From the NCBI GenBank assembly GCA_964423835.1, contig CAYRGJ010000017.1, forward strand, positions 1 through 64,000: DNA of 64,000 bases. The letters run 5' to 3'. The stretch is from JAFGCL01 sp964423835. Lineage in GTDB: Bacteria > Chloroflexota > Dehalococcoidia > UBA2247 > RBG-13-53-26. Below are positions 16,986 through 25,572 of this stretch, piece by piece (the first letter of the stretch is position 1; every line of letters starts with the position of its first letter). The notes beneath the pieces are model-generated. The model was not told the origin of the DNA. It worked only from the letters and a program-made list of their open reading frames with translations, and made no database searches. The translations under genes and the position numbers were made by a program.

Positions 16986-16996
16986 GATCCCGCGCC

Positions 16997-17413
16997 ATGA
17001 GAACCATTGTTCTGTACCGGTCTACCCTGGGAACTACCAGGAAATACGCCCGCTGGCTGCAGCAAGCCCTGGAGGCGGACCTCTCGAAGGCCGCCTCGGG
17101 AAAACGCAGCGCGCTGGACTACGACCTGATCATCATCTGCTCTCCCACCTACATGGGCCGCATCAGGCTGCTCGGCTACCTCGAGAAGCGGTGGGGGATC
17201 CTCAGGGAGAAGCGCGTCATCCTGGTGGCCGTCGGCCTGTCGCCGCCGCAGAGCGCCGCCAGCCAGAAGAGCTACGAGCAGATACCGCAGGCGATCCGCA
17301 GCCGGATCCGCTACTTCAAGCTGCCGGCCGGCATAGGCCCGGCGGGAGGGGACAGGGTGAGGCCGGAGAACCTGCGGCCCATCCTGGAATACATCCGTTC
17401 CATAGGCGGGTAA
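16997..17413 (+). CDS. Flavodoxin-domain protein
   Basis: A 138-residue cytoplasmic protein. TIVLYRSTLGTTRKYARWLQQAL at the N-terminus matches the FMN phosphate-binding loop of flavodoxin-like proteins (usual form S/T-x-T-G-x-T), with R-S-T-L-G-T-T here. DLIIICSPTYMGRIR near residue 43 fits the second FMN-contact loop. It is shorter than electron-transfer flavodoxins and closer to protoporphyrinogen oxidase (HemG)-type or PF12724 proteins. The partner is unknown. Confidence 0.7.
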   Translation: MRTIVLYRSTLGTTRKYARWLQQALEADLSKAASGKRSALDYDLIIICSPTYMGRIRLLGYLEKRWGILREKRVILVAVGLSPPQSAASQKSYEQIPQAIRSRIRYFKLPAGIGPAGGDRVRPENLRPILEYIRSIGG

Positions 17414-17439
17414 GGACCGGCGAGGCGGGGCCAGCGCCC

Positions 17440-17985
17440 TCAGCGGCCGGTGGCCGGGCCGGGCTTCCGGCCAAAGGCCAGGCCCATAGCCTCCGCCATC
17501 TGCTCCGGGTTCTGCGATCCGATGAGGAGCTTCCGGCCGTCAGCCAGGTCCAGCATGACGCCCCGGTTGCCGCTGACGTTGTAGGCCTTTCCGGCCTGGC
17601 CCCACCGGACGCCCCAGCCGCCATAGTCACGCAGGGGCCGGTAGGTATGGGCGGCGAACCCCGCCAGTTCCTCCGGCGCTATCCTGCGGAACTTCCAGTG
17701 CAACGGGAAGTACCGGTAGTAGAGGCCGTCGGCGCAGACGCGCACGGTCAGGTTGGCCGCGCAGAAGAAGGCCGGGAGCCCCAGCCCGAAGACGACGCCG
17801 ATGATGCTCGCCGCCACATCGGGCGCCGGGTTTTCACCGACGGGCCGCCCCAGGATAATCTCGACCACGAAGCTCCATATGGAGACGCCGGCTACTCCGG
17901 CCACCAGCGCCCACAGCCAGAGCTGCCGGAACCGCTGCACTTCCTGGTAGAAGCAGAACTTCTCCACCTTGAGCCACCCGTCCAT
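17440..17985 (-). CDS. DUF6141-like two-helix membrane protein
   Basis: A 181-residue protein with two hydrophobic segments (about residues 23-45 and 59-80) followed by a soluble domain containing RYFPLHWKFRRI and RPLRDYGGWGVRWG. This pattern matches small bacterial proteins grouped as DUF6141, of unknown function. The soluble part resembles PH-like YdbS/YcxB domains in its W/G pattern. The ATG at 17983-17985 has no strong ribosome site. Confidence 0.6.
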   Translation of the reverse strand: MDGWLKVEKFCFYQEVQRFRQLWLWALVAGVAGVSIWSFVVEIILGRPVGENPAPDVAASIIGVVFGLGLPAFFCAANLTVRVCADGLYYRYFPLHWKFRRIAPEELAGFAAHTYRPLRDYGGWGVRWGQAGKAYNVSGNRGVMLDLADGRKLLIGSQNPEQMAEAMGLAFGRKPGPATGR

Positions 17986-18080
17986 AACCGGCCACCAAAG
18001 GGACCCCGATGGTGGCCACAGTTTCGTACGGCTGCTGGTATTGTACCCCGGAGGGCGCCCCGTGCACAGCCCAAAAGAAG

Positions 18081-18261
18081 ACGCCGGGCATCTGCCCGGC
18101 GTTCATGTCGAGGGCCCTGTGGTGTCTGGAGCCAGTGCGGGAGGGGGCAGTAGCTGCATCCCCCTGCGCCTTACGGCCTCACCGATTGCCGCCCCCGCCC
18201 GCACGGTTGCCCTACACCTTCTTAGTCGGGCAACCACCAGCAATCCTTCACCGGCACAGGG
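18081..18261 (-). ncRNA. Candidate structured RNA ending in an intrinsic terminator
   Basis: The 388-base gap 17986-18373 has no gene. On the minus strand CCCTGTG (18261-18255) pairs with CACAGGG (18121-18115) to close a domain holding two hairpins: GGTTGCCC/GGGCAACC, and a long GTGCGGG...CCCGCAC stem extended by GGGGGC/GCCCCC. A terminator follows: ACGCCGGGCA/TGCCCGGCGT (18102-18081), then CTTCTTTT. It could be a separate RNA, a 3' UTR product of the cysteine synthase mRNA, or a leader of the gene at 17985. It matches no riboswitch, SRP or 6S consensus that I could recall, and no promoter is obvious. Confidence 0.45.
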
Positions 18262-18373
18262 CAAGGGCGCTGCGTGGCGATGCCATCGAGCCACCACCGG
18301 CCGCCGCTGGCACCCGGGAGGGCCGCGGCGGGGCACGGTAAGGCCCCGGCGTACTGGAAAAGGCCGCGGCGCC

Positions 18374-19384
18374 CTAAGGCGGGCAGCGGGCGCAGATGGA
18401 GCGAAAGAGGGTGGTGCTGAGGTAGCGGTCGCCGCGGTCAGGCAGGATAACCACTATGGTCCCGCGGTCCATCTCCCTGGCCACGCGCAGGGCCCCGGCC
18501 ACCGCCGCCCCACTGGACATCCCCAGGAACAGCCCCTCCCGGGTGGCCAGCAGCCTGGTGGTGTCGAAGGCTTCCTCGTCCTGCACCGTCACCTTCTCAT
18601 CCCACACGCTGGCATGATAGATGCCGGGCACGATGGACTCCTCCATGTTCTTCAGGCCCTGAATGGTGTGCCCGACGGTGGGCTCTATGCCCACGATCAG
18701 GCATTTCGGCTTCTTCTCCTTCAGATAGCGGCCCGTGCCCATCAGCGTCCCGGTGGTTCCCATGCCGGCCACGAAGACATCCACCCGTCCACCGGTCTGG
18801 GCATATATCTCGGGGCCGGTGGTCTCGTAGTGGGCCATGCAGTTGCCCTCGTTATCGAACTGGTTGGGCATGAAGTACTTGTCCGGGTCCTGCTCCAGGA
18901 GCTGGTGCACTCCCCGGATGGCCCCGTCGGTGCCCTCCTTGGCCGGGGTGAGCACTATCTCTGCCCCCAGCGCGGTGAGCACCCTCTGCCTTTCCTGGCT
19001 GACGCACTCCGGCATGAACAGCCGCAGCCGGTAGCCCTTGGCCGCCCCTATGGCTGCCAGCGCGATCCCCATGTTGCCCGAGGTAGCCTCGATGATCACC
19101 TTCTCCCGGGTGAGATGGCCCGATTCCTCGGCCTTGGCCAGCATGTAGCGGGCGGGGCGGTCCTTGATGGAGCCCGAGAGGTTGGCGCCCTCCAGCTTGG
19201 CCAGGATGCGGACCCTGGGGTTCCCGTCCAGGTTGTTCAACGCCACCAGGGGCGTGTTGCCGATCGCCCGGTCTATGGCCAGGTCCCCGGCCCGGGCTGT
19301 TGGGCCGGTCCGCCGTCCCGGCGCCGTTCTGCTCGGCCCCGGCGCCGCCTTCCGAGGCCCTGACGCTAGCTTCGCACGTGCCAT
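18374..19384 (-). CDS. Cysteine synthase (O-acetylserine sulfhydrylase / PLP fold type II)
   Basis: Makes cysteine from O-acetylserine (or O-phosphoserine) and sulfide using PLP. The PLP lysine is K74 in NLSGSIKDRPA, the substrate-binding loop is ATSGNMGIA near residue 100, and the phosphate-binding loop is GMGTTGTLMG. The 336 residues include an unusual ~32-residue Ala/Pro/Arg-rich N-terminal extension before LAIDRAIGNTPLV. That extension seems real, because GAGGTAGGAT sits directly before its ATG. CysK and CysM cannot be separated with confidence from sequence alone. Confidence 0.9.
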   Translation of the reverse strand: MARAKLASGPRKAAPGPSRTAPGRRTGPTARAGDLAIDRAIGNTPLVALNNLDGNPRVRILAKLEGANLSGSIKDRPARYMLAKAEESGHLTREKVIIEATSGNMGIALAAIGAAKGYRLRLFMPECVSQERQRVLTALGAEIVLTPAKEGTDGAIRGVHQLLEQDPDKYFMPNQFDNEGNCMAHYETTGPEIYAQTGGRVDVFVAGMGTTGTLMGTGRYLKEKKPKCLIVGIEPTVGHTIQGLKNMEESIVPGIYHASVWDEKVTVQDEEAFDTTRLLATREGLFLGMSSGAAVAGALRVAREMDRGTIVVILPDRGDRYLSTTLFRSICARCPP

Positions 19385-19451
19385 ATCCTACCTCGTTTTG
19401 CAGCAGTTTACGACGCCGGGCGCCTCAAATCAAGCGGTTGCGCGAAGCGCC

Positions 19452-19481
19452 TTGACAGCCCGCGCGCCGCGAGTGTAGCCT
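19452..19481 (+). promoter_or_regulatory. Promoter of the PfkB kinase, probably leaderless
   Basis: TTGACA (19452-19457) is followed after 18 bp by TAGCCT (19476-19481), about 8 bases before the ATG at 19490. No Shine-Dalgarno sequence lies between them, which suggests a leaderless mRNA. Confidence 0.45.
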
Positions 19482-19489
19482 CTACTCCG

Positions 19490-20422
19490 ATGAGCATCAT
19501 CGTTTCCGGCTCCCTGGCCTACGACCGGATCATGGTCTTCCCCGGCTACTTCGCGGACCACATACTGCCGGAGAAGATCCACGTGCTCAATGTCTGCTTC
19601 CAGGTCAACGGCATGCGGGAGCAGGTCGGGGGCACGGCGGGCAACATCGCCTATGCCCTCAAGATGATGGGCCAGAGCCCCGTCATATCCGCCACCATCG
19701 GACAGGACTACCAGCGGTACTTCCAGTGGCTGGCCCGGAACGGCATATCGACGGACCTCATCAGGGTCGTGGAAGACGAGTTCACCGCCGGGGCCTATAT
19801 CACCACCGACCAGGCGGACAACCAGATCACCGGCTTCAACCCGGGGGCCATGAAGTACTCATCGGAGCTGCGCTTCGACGGCCTGACCGCCTCGGACACT
19901 CTGGTGATCGTCGCCCCCGGCAACCTGGAGGACATGGTCAAGTACCCCCGCGAGTGCCGGGCCCGGGGGATCCGCTATATCTTCGATCCCGGGCAGTCCC
20001 TTCCCACCTGGAACCCGCGTGACCTGCTGAGCGCCATCGAGGGCAGCCTGCTTCTCATCTCCAACGACTACGAGCTGGACCTGATCAAGAGCAAGACCGG
20101 CCTCACCCGGAGACAGCTGCTGCAGAGGACCGGAGCCATCATCACCACCATGGGGGACCAGGGGTCCCACGTCTGGACGGCGGCCGGGGAGACCGCCATA
20201 CCCATCATCCGCCCCCGGAAGGTCGTCGATCCCACGGGGGCCGGCGACTCCTACCGGGGCGGGCTCATAACCGGGCTGGTCCAGGGGCTGGAGGTCACCC
20301 GGTGCGCCCTGATGGGCAGCGTCTGCGCCTCATTCGCCGTCGAGTCCTACGGGACCCAGGATTACGCCTTCAGCCGCAACGAGTTCGAGGAGCGCCTGAA
20401 CGGCGCTCACGCCGGGATGTGA
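19490..20422 (+). CDS. PfkB-family carbohydrate/nucleoside kinase
   Basis: A 310-residue ribokinase-fold kinase. The N-terminal PfkB motif is GGTAGNIAYALKMMG near residue 47. The C-terminal signature DPTGAGDSYRGG carries the catalytic Asp near residue 251 and the anion-hole GAGD. Bacterial relatives annotated as adenosine kinase-like phosphorylate sugars or nucleosides; the substrate is not readable here. The next gene (acyltransferase) begins 11 bases after the stop, so the two are probably co-transcribed. Confidence 0.88.
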   Translation: MSIIVSGSLAYDRIMVFPGYFADHILPEKIHVLNVCFQVNGMREQVGGTAGNIAYALKMMGQSPVISATIGQDYQRYFQWLARNGISTDLIRVVEDEFTAGAYITTDQADNQITGFNPGAMKYSSELRFDGLTASDTLVIVAPGNLEDMVKYPRECRARGIRYIFDPGQSLPTWNPRDLLSAIEGSLLLISNDYELDLIKSKTGLTRRQLLQRTGAIITTMGDQGSHVWTAAGETAIPIIRPRKVVDPTGAGDSYRGGLITGLVQGLEVTRCALMGSVCASFAVESYGTQDYAFSRNEFEERLNGAHAGM

Positions 20423-20432
20423 CAGCCCGCCA

Positions 20433-21305
20433 ATGGTCAACTACTACCTCTTCCTGCTGGCCGAGTTCCTCCTGTCTCGTCTGCCCACCGGCGCCGGCTA
20501 CTTCATCGCCCACCGGACGGCCGACATCGTCTACATGCTCCACCCGCGCCTCCGCGCCAGCATAGCCGACAACCTGAGGCACGTCCTCGGCCCCGGGCCT
20601 GACGAGGCCGCCATACGCTCCGCCAGCCGCCGGGTGCTCCGCAACCTGGCCAAGAACTACTTCGACCTGATCAAGATGCCCCGCCTCAAGCCGGAGGACA
20701 TACAGCGGCTGGTATCGGCCCACGACGTGCACTACCTGGTGGACGCCGTGGCCAGGGGCAAGGGGGTGGTCCTGGTGACCGCCCACTTCGGCTCGTTCGA
20801 CATGGCCGTGCAGGTGCTGGCGGCCAGGTCCGTGCAGACCACCATCCTGGTGGAGGCCCTCAGGCCCCAGAAGCTTCTGGACCACGTGGTGTCACTGCGG
20901 GGGAGCCAGGGGCTGAACGTTATCCCCGCCCGGTCCGGCGCCCTGCAGAACATCCTGCGCTCGCTGCGCCGGGGCGAGATGGTGCTCTTCGCCTGCGACC
21001 GCGACCTGACCGGAGACTCGCCGAAGGCCCTCTTCTTCGGGAAGGAGACCGGCGTCCCCGACATCGCCGTGCGCATGGCGCTGCGCACCGGGGCCGCCAT
21101 CGTGCCCGTGTTCAACCGGCGCCGCGATGATGGCCGGTACGACGTTTGGGTGGAGCCGCCCATCGAGGTCACCCATACCGGCAACGGGGCCGCCGCCGGG
21201 TACCACAAGCAGATCATCGAGATCATGGAGAAGTACATCAGGAGCTGCCCTGAGCAATGGGTCGTTCTGGAGCCGATCTGGCCCCGGGACAGCAACGGCA
21301 GCTGA
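20433..21305 (+). CDS. Lysophospholipid acyltransferase (LpxL/PatA-like)
   Basis: A 290-residue membrane-associated acyltransferase. VTAHFGSFD gives the H-x4-D catalytic pair H118/D123, and the surrounding pattern fits the lipid A lauroyl transferase/PatA family. An N-terminal hydrophobic segment anchors it to the inner leaflet. In an organism without LPS genes in view it may acylate a glycolipid or phosphatidylinositol mannoside, as PatA does in Actinobacteria. It lies between a sugar kinase and an exporter, so a glycolipid pathway is plausible inference. Confidence 0.85.
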   Translation: MVNYYLFLLAEFLLSRLPTGAGYFIAHRTADIVYMLHPRLRASIADNLRHVLGPGPDEAAIRSASRRVLRNLAKNYFDLIKMPRLKPEDIQRLVSAHDVHYLVDAVARGKGVVLVTAHFGSFDMAVQVLAARSVQTTILVEALRPQKLLDHVVSLRGSQGLNVIPARSGALQNILRSLRRGEMVLFACDRDLTGDSPKALFFGKETGVPDIAVRMALRTGAAIVPVFNRRRDDGRYDVWVEPPIEVTHTGNGAAAGYHKQIIEIMEKYIRSCPEQWVVLEPIWPRDSNGS

Positions 21306-21312
21306 CGCGGGC

Positions 21313-22842
21313 ATGACACCGGACGGCCCGGGGACAGGGACAGCGGCCGCGGACAGGGGCCTGGAGGCCAAATGGGCCATCCTGGCTGCCGTCATGCTGG
21401 GCAGCATCATGGGGCCCCTGGACGGCAGTATCGTCAACACCGTCCTGCCCTCCATAACCGGCTACTTCCACACCGACATCTCCATTGCCCAGTGGGTGCC
21501 CAGCGTCTACCTGCTCACCATCAGCTGTCTCATCCTCCTGTACGGGCGGCTGGGCGACATGGTCGGCTACCGCAAGGTCTTTCTCTGGGGACTGGCCGCC
21601 TTCACGGTAACCTCGGTCCTGTGCGGTGTCTCCCAGAGCATCTGGATGCTCATAGCCTTCAGGGCCCTGCAGGGGCTGGCCGCGGGCATGATGATGTCGG
21701 TAGCCTACGCCATCATCACCAGCGCCTTCCCGCCCCGGGAGAGGGGCAAGGCCATGGGCATCTACGCCATCAGCATCGCCGTGGGCCTGGGCCTGGGCCC
21801 CACCGTCGGGGGATTCATCGCCCAGAACCTGAGCTGGCGTTATGTCTTCTTCGTGAACCTTCCGATAGGCCTGGCGGCCGTCTTCTGGGCCTGGCGCATC
21901 GTCCCCCGCGGCGGGGGCAAGCCGGGCCAGCGCCTGGACATCCAGGGGGCGGTGGCCGCCTTCGTCTTCCTCACCAGCGTGCTGCTGTACGCCAACCGCG
22001 GCGACGACTGGGGCTGGACGGCGCCATCCTGCCTGGCCCTGCTGGCGGTAGCCGCGGTCTCGGGGCCGGTCTTCGTCTGGATAGAGAGGAGAGCGGCCCA
22101 GCCCATGGTGAACCTGTCCCTCTTCAGGCACCCCGTCTTCGCCTTCGCCAACCTCAGCGCGCTGCTCAACTTCGTGGCCACCTTTGCCGTGGTCTTCCTG
22201 ACCCCCTTCTATCTCACCCTGGCCCTCAACCATGACGTCTTCCATGTTGGCGTGGTGATGGCCGCTTCTCCCCTGGCCACGCTCCTGGTGGCGCCGCTCA
22301 GCGGGGTGGTGTCAGACCGCATCGGCTACCGCCCGCTGGCGTTCTGCGGCATGTGCCTGTCGGCGGCCAGCCTGGTGCTGCTGAGCCGCCTGGGCCCCGA
22401 TTCCAGCTCCGCCGACGTCGCCTGGCGGCTGGCCCTGGCCGGGGCCGGCGGCGGGCTCTTCAGCAGCCCCAACAACAGCGCCGTCATGGGCAGCGTCCCG
22501 CCGCCCCACCTGGGGATTGCCTCAGGCATCCTGGCCGCCATGCGCAACGTGGGCATGGCGCTGGGGATCGCCGTTGCCGGCGCAGTGCTCTACAGCTGCG
22601 CCCCCGGCGCGCACTCTCTTCAGCCCGGGGCCCTGAGCCAGGAGCAGATGGAAGGCTTCCTCTGCGGCCTGCAGAGGGCCTACGTCACCGGCGCCGGCAT
22701 AGCCCTGGTCGCCGCCCTGACATCCCTGGCGGGCGGGGGCAAGAAGGCTTGCGGGCCCGCTTCCGGGTATGGCAGCGGCCAGCCCGCCGGACATGCTGGC
22801 AGCCCGCCCGGGGGGCCGCCGGCGGCCGGGCCGGGCACCTGA
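21313..22842 (+). CDS. MFS transporter, DHA2 (EmrB/QacA) drug:proton antiporter family
   Basis: A 509-residue protein with about 14 helices, as expected for DHA2. LDGSIVNTVLPSI in helix 1 is the DHA2 motif D1, GRLGDMVGYRKVF is motif A, and GLGLGPTVGGFI is the antiporter motif C. The ATG at 21313 lies 7 bases after the acyltransferase stop, which favours co-transcription. The last ~40 residues form a Gly/Pro/Ala-rich low-complexity cytoplasmic tail (GPASGYGSGQPAGHAG...), probably a repeat expansion. Exports an amphipathic compound; the substrate is unknown. Confidence 0.9.
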   Translation: MTPDGPGTGTAAADRGLEAKWAILAAVMLGSIMGPLDGSIVNTVLPSITGYFHTDISIAQWVPSVYLLTISCLILLYGRLGDMVGYRKVFLWGLAAFTVTSVLCGVSQSIWMLIAFRALQGLAAGMMMSVAYAIITSAFPPRERGKAMGIYAISIAVGLGLGPTVGGFIAQNLSWRYVFFVNLPIGLAAVFWAWRIVPRGGGKPGQRLDIQGAVAAFVFLTSVLLYANRGDDWGWTAPSCLALLAVAAVSGPVFVWIERRAAQPMVNLSLFRHPVFAFANLSALLNFVATFAVVFLTPFYLTLALNHDVFHVGVVMAASPLATLLVAPLSGVVSDRIGYRPLAFCGMCLSAASLVLLSRLGPDSSSADVAWRLALAGAGGGLFSSPNNSAVMGSVPPPHLGIASGILAAMRNVGMALGIAVAGAVLYSCAPGAHSLQPGALSQEQMEGFLCGLQRAYVTGAGIALVAALTSLAGGGKKACGPASGYGSGQPAGHAGSPPGGPPAAGPGT

Positions 22843-22901
22843 TTCCCCCGATCCCCGCTTCGGCGCCGCCGATATCATCGCCGCGCCCCACCCCTGAACC
22901 C

Positions 22902-22931
22902 GTCCGGACATCTAGCCGGCGTCCGGACATC
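22902..22931. promoter_or_regulatory. Direct repeat of a palindromic site upstream of the HTH gene
   Basis: GTCCGGACATC occurs at 22902-22912 and again at 22921-22931, 19 bp apart or about two helical turns. Each contains the palindrome GTCCGGAC. An extended -10-like TGCTATCAT follows at about 22933-22941. This looks like a paired operator, perhaps for the HTH protein encoded directly downstream. Confidence 0.5.
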
Positions 22932-22977
22932 GTGCTATCATGTCTGTCGCGATCAGCGGAACGACATTGAGGAGGAG

Positions 22978-23439
22978 ATGGCCGGACACATGACAGAACG
23001 AACCCTGGAGATCGGCGACGCAGCCCGGGTGCTGGGCATATCCACCGAGGCCGTCAGGAAGCGCATCAAGAGGGGCAGCCTCAAGGCGCAGAAGAACGAC
23101 GACGGGCAGTGGCAGGTTATCATGGATGAGGCCAGGATGGCGTCCTTTCAGCGGGAGTACGGCCCGGAGCATGTTCCGGCCGACGCGGCCGGCGTGGCCG
23201 CCAGCCTGAGCCTGGCCCGGTCCGCGGCGGCGATCGAAGAGACACTCAGGGACGAGGTAGACATACTCCGGGACGAGATAACATTCCTGCGGGACGAGGT
23301 CTCCCGCCTTCAGACGGTCATCATCAGCCTGACCCAGCACATCAAGCTTCTGGAGGCGCCGCGGCCGGACCGGCCCCAGACCTCATGGTGGCGGCGCCTG
23401 ACCAGCCGCCTGTGGCACCGGCCAGTCCAGAGCAACTGA
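22978..23439 (+). CDS. Helix-turn-helix (MerR/excisionase-like) protein with coiled coil
   Basis: A 153-residue protein. Residues ~7-45 hold a winged-helix DNA-binding domain, LEIGDAARVLGISTEAVRKRIKRGSL, of the kind found in excisionases and MerR-like proteins. Residues ~85-122 are a heptad-repeat coiled coil (EETLRDEVDILRDEITFLRDEV), likely for dimerisation. A basic, Trp-containing C-terminus, WWRRLTSRLWHR, might touch the membrane or DNA. A GAGGAGGAG tract abuts the ATG at 22978, leaving the start at 22990 (MTERTLE) equally possible. No phage genes are nearby. Confidence 0.7.
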   Translation: MAGHMTERTLEIGDAARVLGISTEAVRKRIKRGSLKAQKNDDGQWQVIMDEARMASFQREYGPEHVPADAAGVAASLSLARSAAAIEETLRDEVDILRDEITFLRDEVSRLQTVIISLTQHIKLLEAPRPDRPQTSWWRRLTSRLWHRPVQSN

Positions 23440-23461
23440 GCGGCCCCGGGCCCCAACCGCC

Positions 23462-24013
23462 TCACTTCTTGGGGGCCGCCGGCTTGCCCTGCTGCTTCGG
23501 TGCCGTTGGCTTGCCCTGCTTCGGGGTTTCAGACTTGCCCTGCTGCCTGGTGGCGACTGGCTTGCCCTGCTTCGGGGTTCCAGACTTGCCCTGCTGCCTG
23601 GTGGCGGCTGGCTTGCCCTGCTTCGGGGCCACTGAGGAGCCCTGCTTCGAGGCCGCGGGCCTGGCCCGGCGGCGATCCTTCCCGGCCTTCAGCAGCTCCG
23701 GCGGCGGCTGCCCTTCGGGGTAGAAGATCAGCCGCTGGCTGTCTTCGTAGTCCACGCAGTCTATGATCACCTTCGTTCGCCGCAGGTAGCGGGCGAAATC
23801 CGGCGAGGCCCGCAGCAGGATGGTGTCTTCGCTGCCCACCACCGTATCCTCGTCCAGCACCGGGCCCAGCCACAGCCCACACCCCTCTCCTTCCATCTCG
23901 AGGCGCAGCATGTGCGTCTCGTCCCTGGCGTTCGCTTCCTGGATGGCCCGCAGCTCCCTCGCCGCGCGGGCCGTAATCGTCACCATGTCCTTTGGCTTGT
24001 TGATCTTTGCCAC
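23462..24013 (-). CDS. HesB/IscA-fold-like protein with repetitive basic tail
   Basis: A 183-residue protein. Residues ~10-100 (MVTITARAARELRAI to VDYEDSQRLIFY) resemble an A-type iron-sulfur carrier fold, but the three conserved cysteines are absent, so Fe-S binding is unlikely. Residues ~115-183 are a low-complexity tail built of KQGKP and RQQGKS units, encoded by a 39-57-bp DNA repeat (about 23480-23645). I chose the GTG at 24011-24013 because GAGGAGCGGCGAG precedes it. The basic tail could bind nucleic acid or polyanions; function unknown. Confidence 0.65.
   Translation of the reverse strand: MAKINKPKDMVTITARAARELRAIQEANARDETHMLRLEMEGEGCGLWLGPVLDEDTVVGSEDTILLRASPDFARYLRRTKVIIDCVDYEDSQRLIFYPEGQPPPELLKAGKDRRRARPAASKQGSSVAPKQGKPAATRQQGKSGTPKQGKPVATRQQGKSETPKQGKPTAPKQQGKPAAPKK
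23480..23645. repeat. Intragenic tandem repeat encoding the Lys/Gln/Pro tail
   Basis: GGCTTGCCCTGCTTCGGGGT-type units recur about every 57 bp with a nested half-unit, encoding alternating PKQGKP and TRQQGKS. Near-identity between copies at the DNA level points to recent expansion. Confidence 0.8.
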
Positions 24014-24173
24014 TCTCGCCGCTCCTCGCCAGGGGCTCCGCGCCCCGCGCGCCCCCTTTTGCTTTGCCCGAATCCGCCGCCGGCTGTCTCTCCGGGGCCG
24101 CTTCACCAAAATTGTAGCATCGTGCCTGCCCGCAAAGCCAATGGAAGGGCAGCTGTAGTACAATAGGAGCCCG

Positions 24174-25532
24174 GTGGGAGCATCGGACTTCACGAAGCAG
24201 CAGGTAGTGGTGGCCGGCGCCGGTGCCAGCGGCCTGGTGGCCGCGGGCCGGGCGGCGGAGATGGGCGCCAGCGTCCTTCTCCTGGAGAAGACCAACCGGC
24301 CGGCCAACAAGCTCCTGCTCACCGGCAATGGCCGCGGTAACCTGACCAACACCGCAGACCTGGCGGACTTCATGGGTGCCTACGGGCCCAACGGGCGCTT
24401 CCTGCACGGGGCTTTCAGCCGCTTCTTCCGCGATCAGCTTCTGGATCTCATCGGGCGCTACGGCGTCGAAACCAGGGCCGAGCCGGACGGGAGGGTCTTT
24501 CCGGCCTCGAACAAGGCCGCCGACGTGGTGCAGGCTCTGCGGCGCTACGCAGACGAGGCCGGGGCCGTCCTGCGCACCGGCGCCAGGGTCACCGGCATCC
24601 ATCTCTCGGGCCAGCGGATAGCGGCGGTCATGGTCGGCCCGGAGGCAGTGCCGGCCGGCGCCCTGGTCCTGGCCACCGGCGGCGCTTCTTATCCTGAGAC
24701 CGGGTCCAGCGGCGACGGCTATCGCCTCGCCGCTGATCTGGGCCACACCGTGGTCAAGCTGCGCCCGGCCCTGGTGCCCCTGATGGTGAAAGAGATCGAC
24801 CGCGCCCGGGCCATGCAGGGCGTGCCCCTGAAGCACGTGCGCCTGACCGCCTTCCAGTGCGAGGCCGCCTGCATTGAGCGGCCGGCCCGGCCTCCGGCCG
24901 ACTCGGGGCGCGGCATCACCGGCCGGAAGCCGCCCCGGATGGTCATCGAAAGCCGCACCGGCGAGATGATGTTCACGCACTTCGGCATCGGCGGCCCCAT
25001 CACCCTGCTCATCAGCCTGGCCGTGGCCGATGCCCTGGAGCGGGGCCCGGTGAGCGTTTCCATCGACCTCTTCCCCGACCTCGACCCCGAAGCCATGCGG
25101 CAGCGCCTGCAGGCCGAGTTTGACCGCTTCGGCAAGCGCTCCCTGCGGCACCTGCTGGACACCCTGCTGCCGCGCAAGATGGCCGACCCCCTGCTGGAGC
25201 TGGCCGGCCTGCCGGCCGACCGGCTGGGCCACCAGATGGGGGCCGCGGAACGTGACCGCCTGGCCGGACTGCTCCAGTCCCTCCGCTTCAACATCAAGGC
25301 GCCCCTGCCGCTGACCGCCGCCACGGTGACGGCCGGAGGCGTCTCCCTGGACGAGATCGATCCGAAGACCATGGCCTCCCGCCGGGTGCAGGGGCTGCTC
25401 TTCTGCGGCGAGGTCACGGACCTGGACGCCGCCACTGGCGGCTTCAACCTGCAGGCGGCCTTCTCTACCGGGTGGGTGGCGGGAGAGGAGGCGGCGCGAA
25501 TGGTAATGGCCGGCAGCGGCGAGAGTCCCTGA
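24174..25532 (+). CDS. BaiN/HI0933-family flavoprotein
   Basis: A 452-residue FAD-dependent protein. VVVAGAGASGLVAAGRAAE is the Rossmann dinucleotide motif, followed by LLEKTNRPANKLLLTGNGRGNLTN, a strongly conserved HI0933 block. LATGGASYPETGSSGDGY and the C-terminal GLLFCGEVTDLDAATGGFNLQAAFSTG fit too. Family members are putative NAD(P)/FAD oxidoreductases; BaiN acts in gut bile-acid 7-dehydroxylation, but most have no known substrate. The start is GTG at 24174 behind AGGAG; TACAAT nearby could be its -10 box. Confidence 0.88.
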   Translation: MGASDFTKQQVVVAGAGASGLVAAGRAAEMGASVLLLEKTNRPANKLLLTGNGRGNLTNTADLADFMGAYGPNGRFLHGAFSRFFRDQLLDLIGRYGVETRAEPDGRVFPASNKAADVVQALRRYADEAGAVLRTGARVTGIHLSGQRIAAVMVGPEAVPAGALVLATGGASYPETGSSGDGYRLAADLGHTVVKLRPALVPLMVKEIDRARAMQGVPLKHVRLTAFQCEAACIERPARPPADSGRGITGRKPPRMVIESRTGEMMFTHFGIGGPITLLISLAVADALERGPVSVSIDLFPDLDPEAMRQRLQAEFDRFGKRSLRHLLDTLLPRKMADPLLELAGLPADRLGHQMGAAERDRLAGLLQSLRFNIKAPLPLTAATVTAGGVSLDEIDPKTMASRRVQGLLFCGEVTDLDAATGGFNLQAAFSTGWVAGEEAARMVMAGSGESP

Positions 25533-25572
25533 CCGGGCGGCGGCAAAGCTCTTCGGCCCTTCGGCCCGGGGC

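Noticed and set aside
18081..18261. SRP RNA
   Set aside because: A GNRA-type loop (GTAA) is present, but the conserved GGAAG/AGCA symmetric loop of SRP helix 8 is missing.
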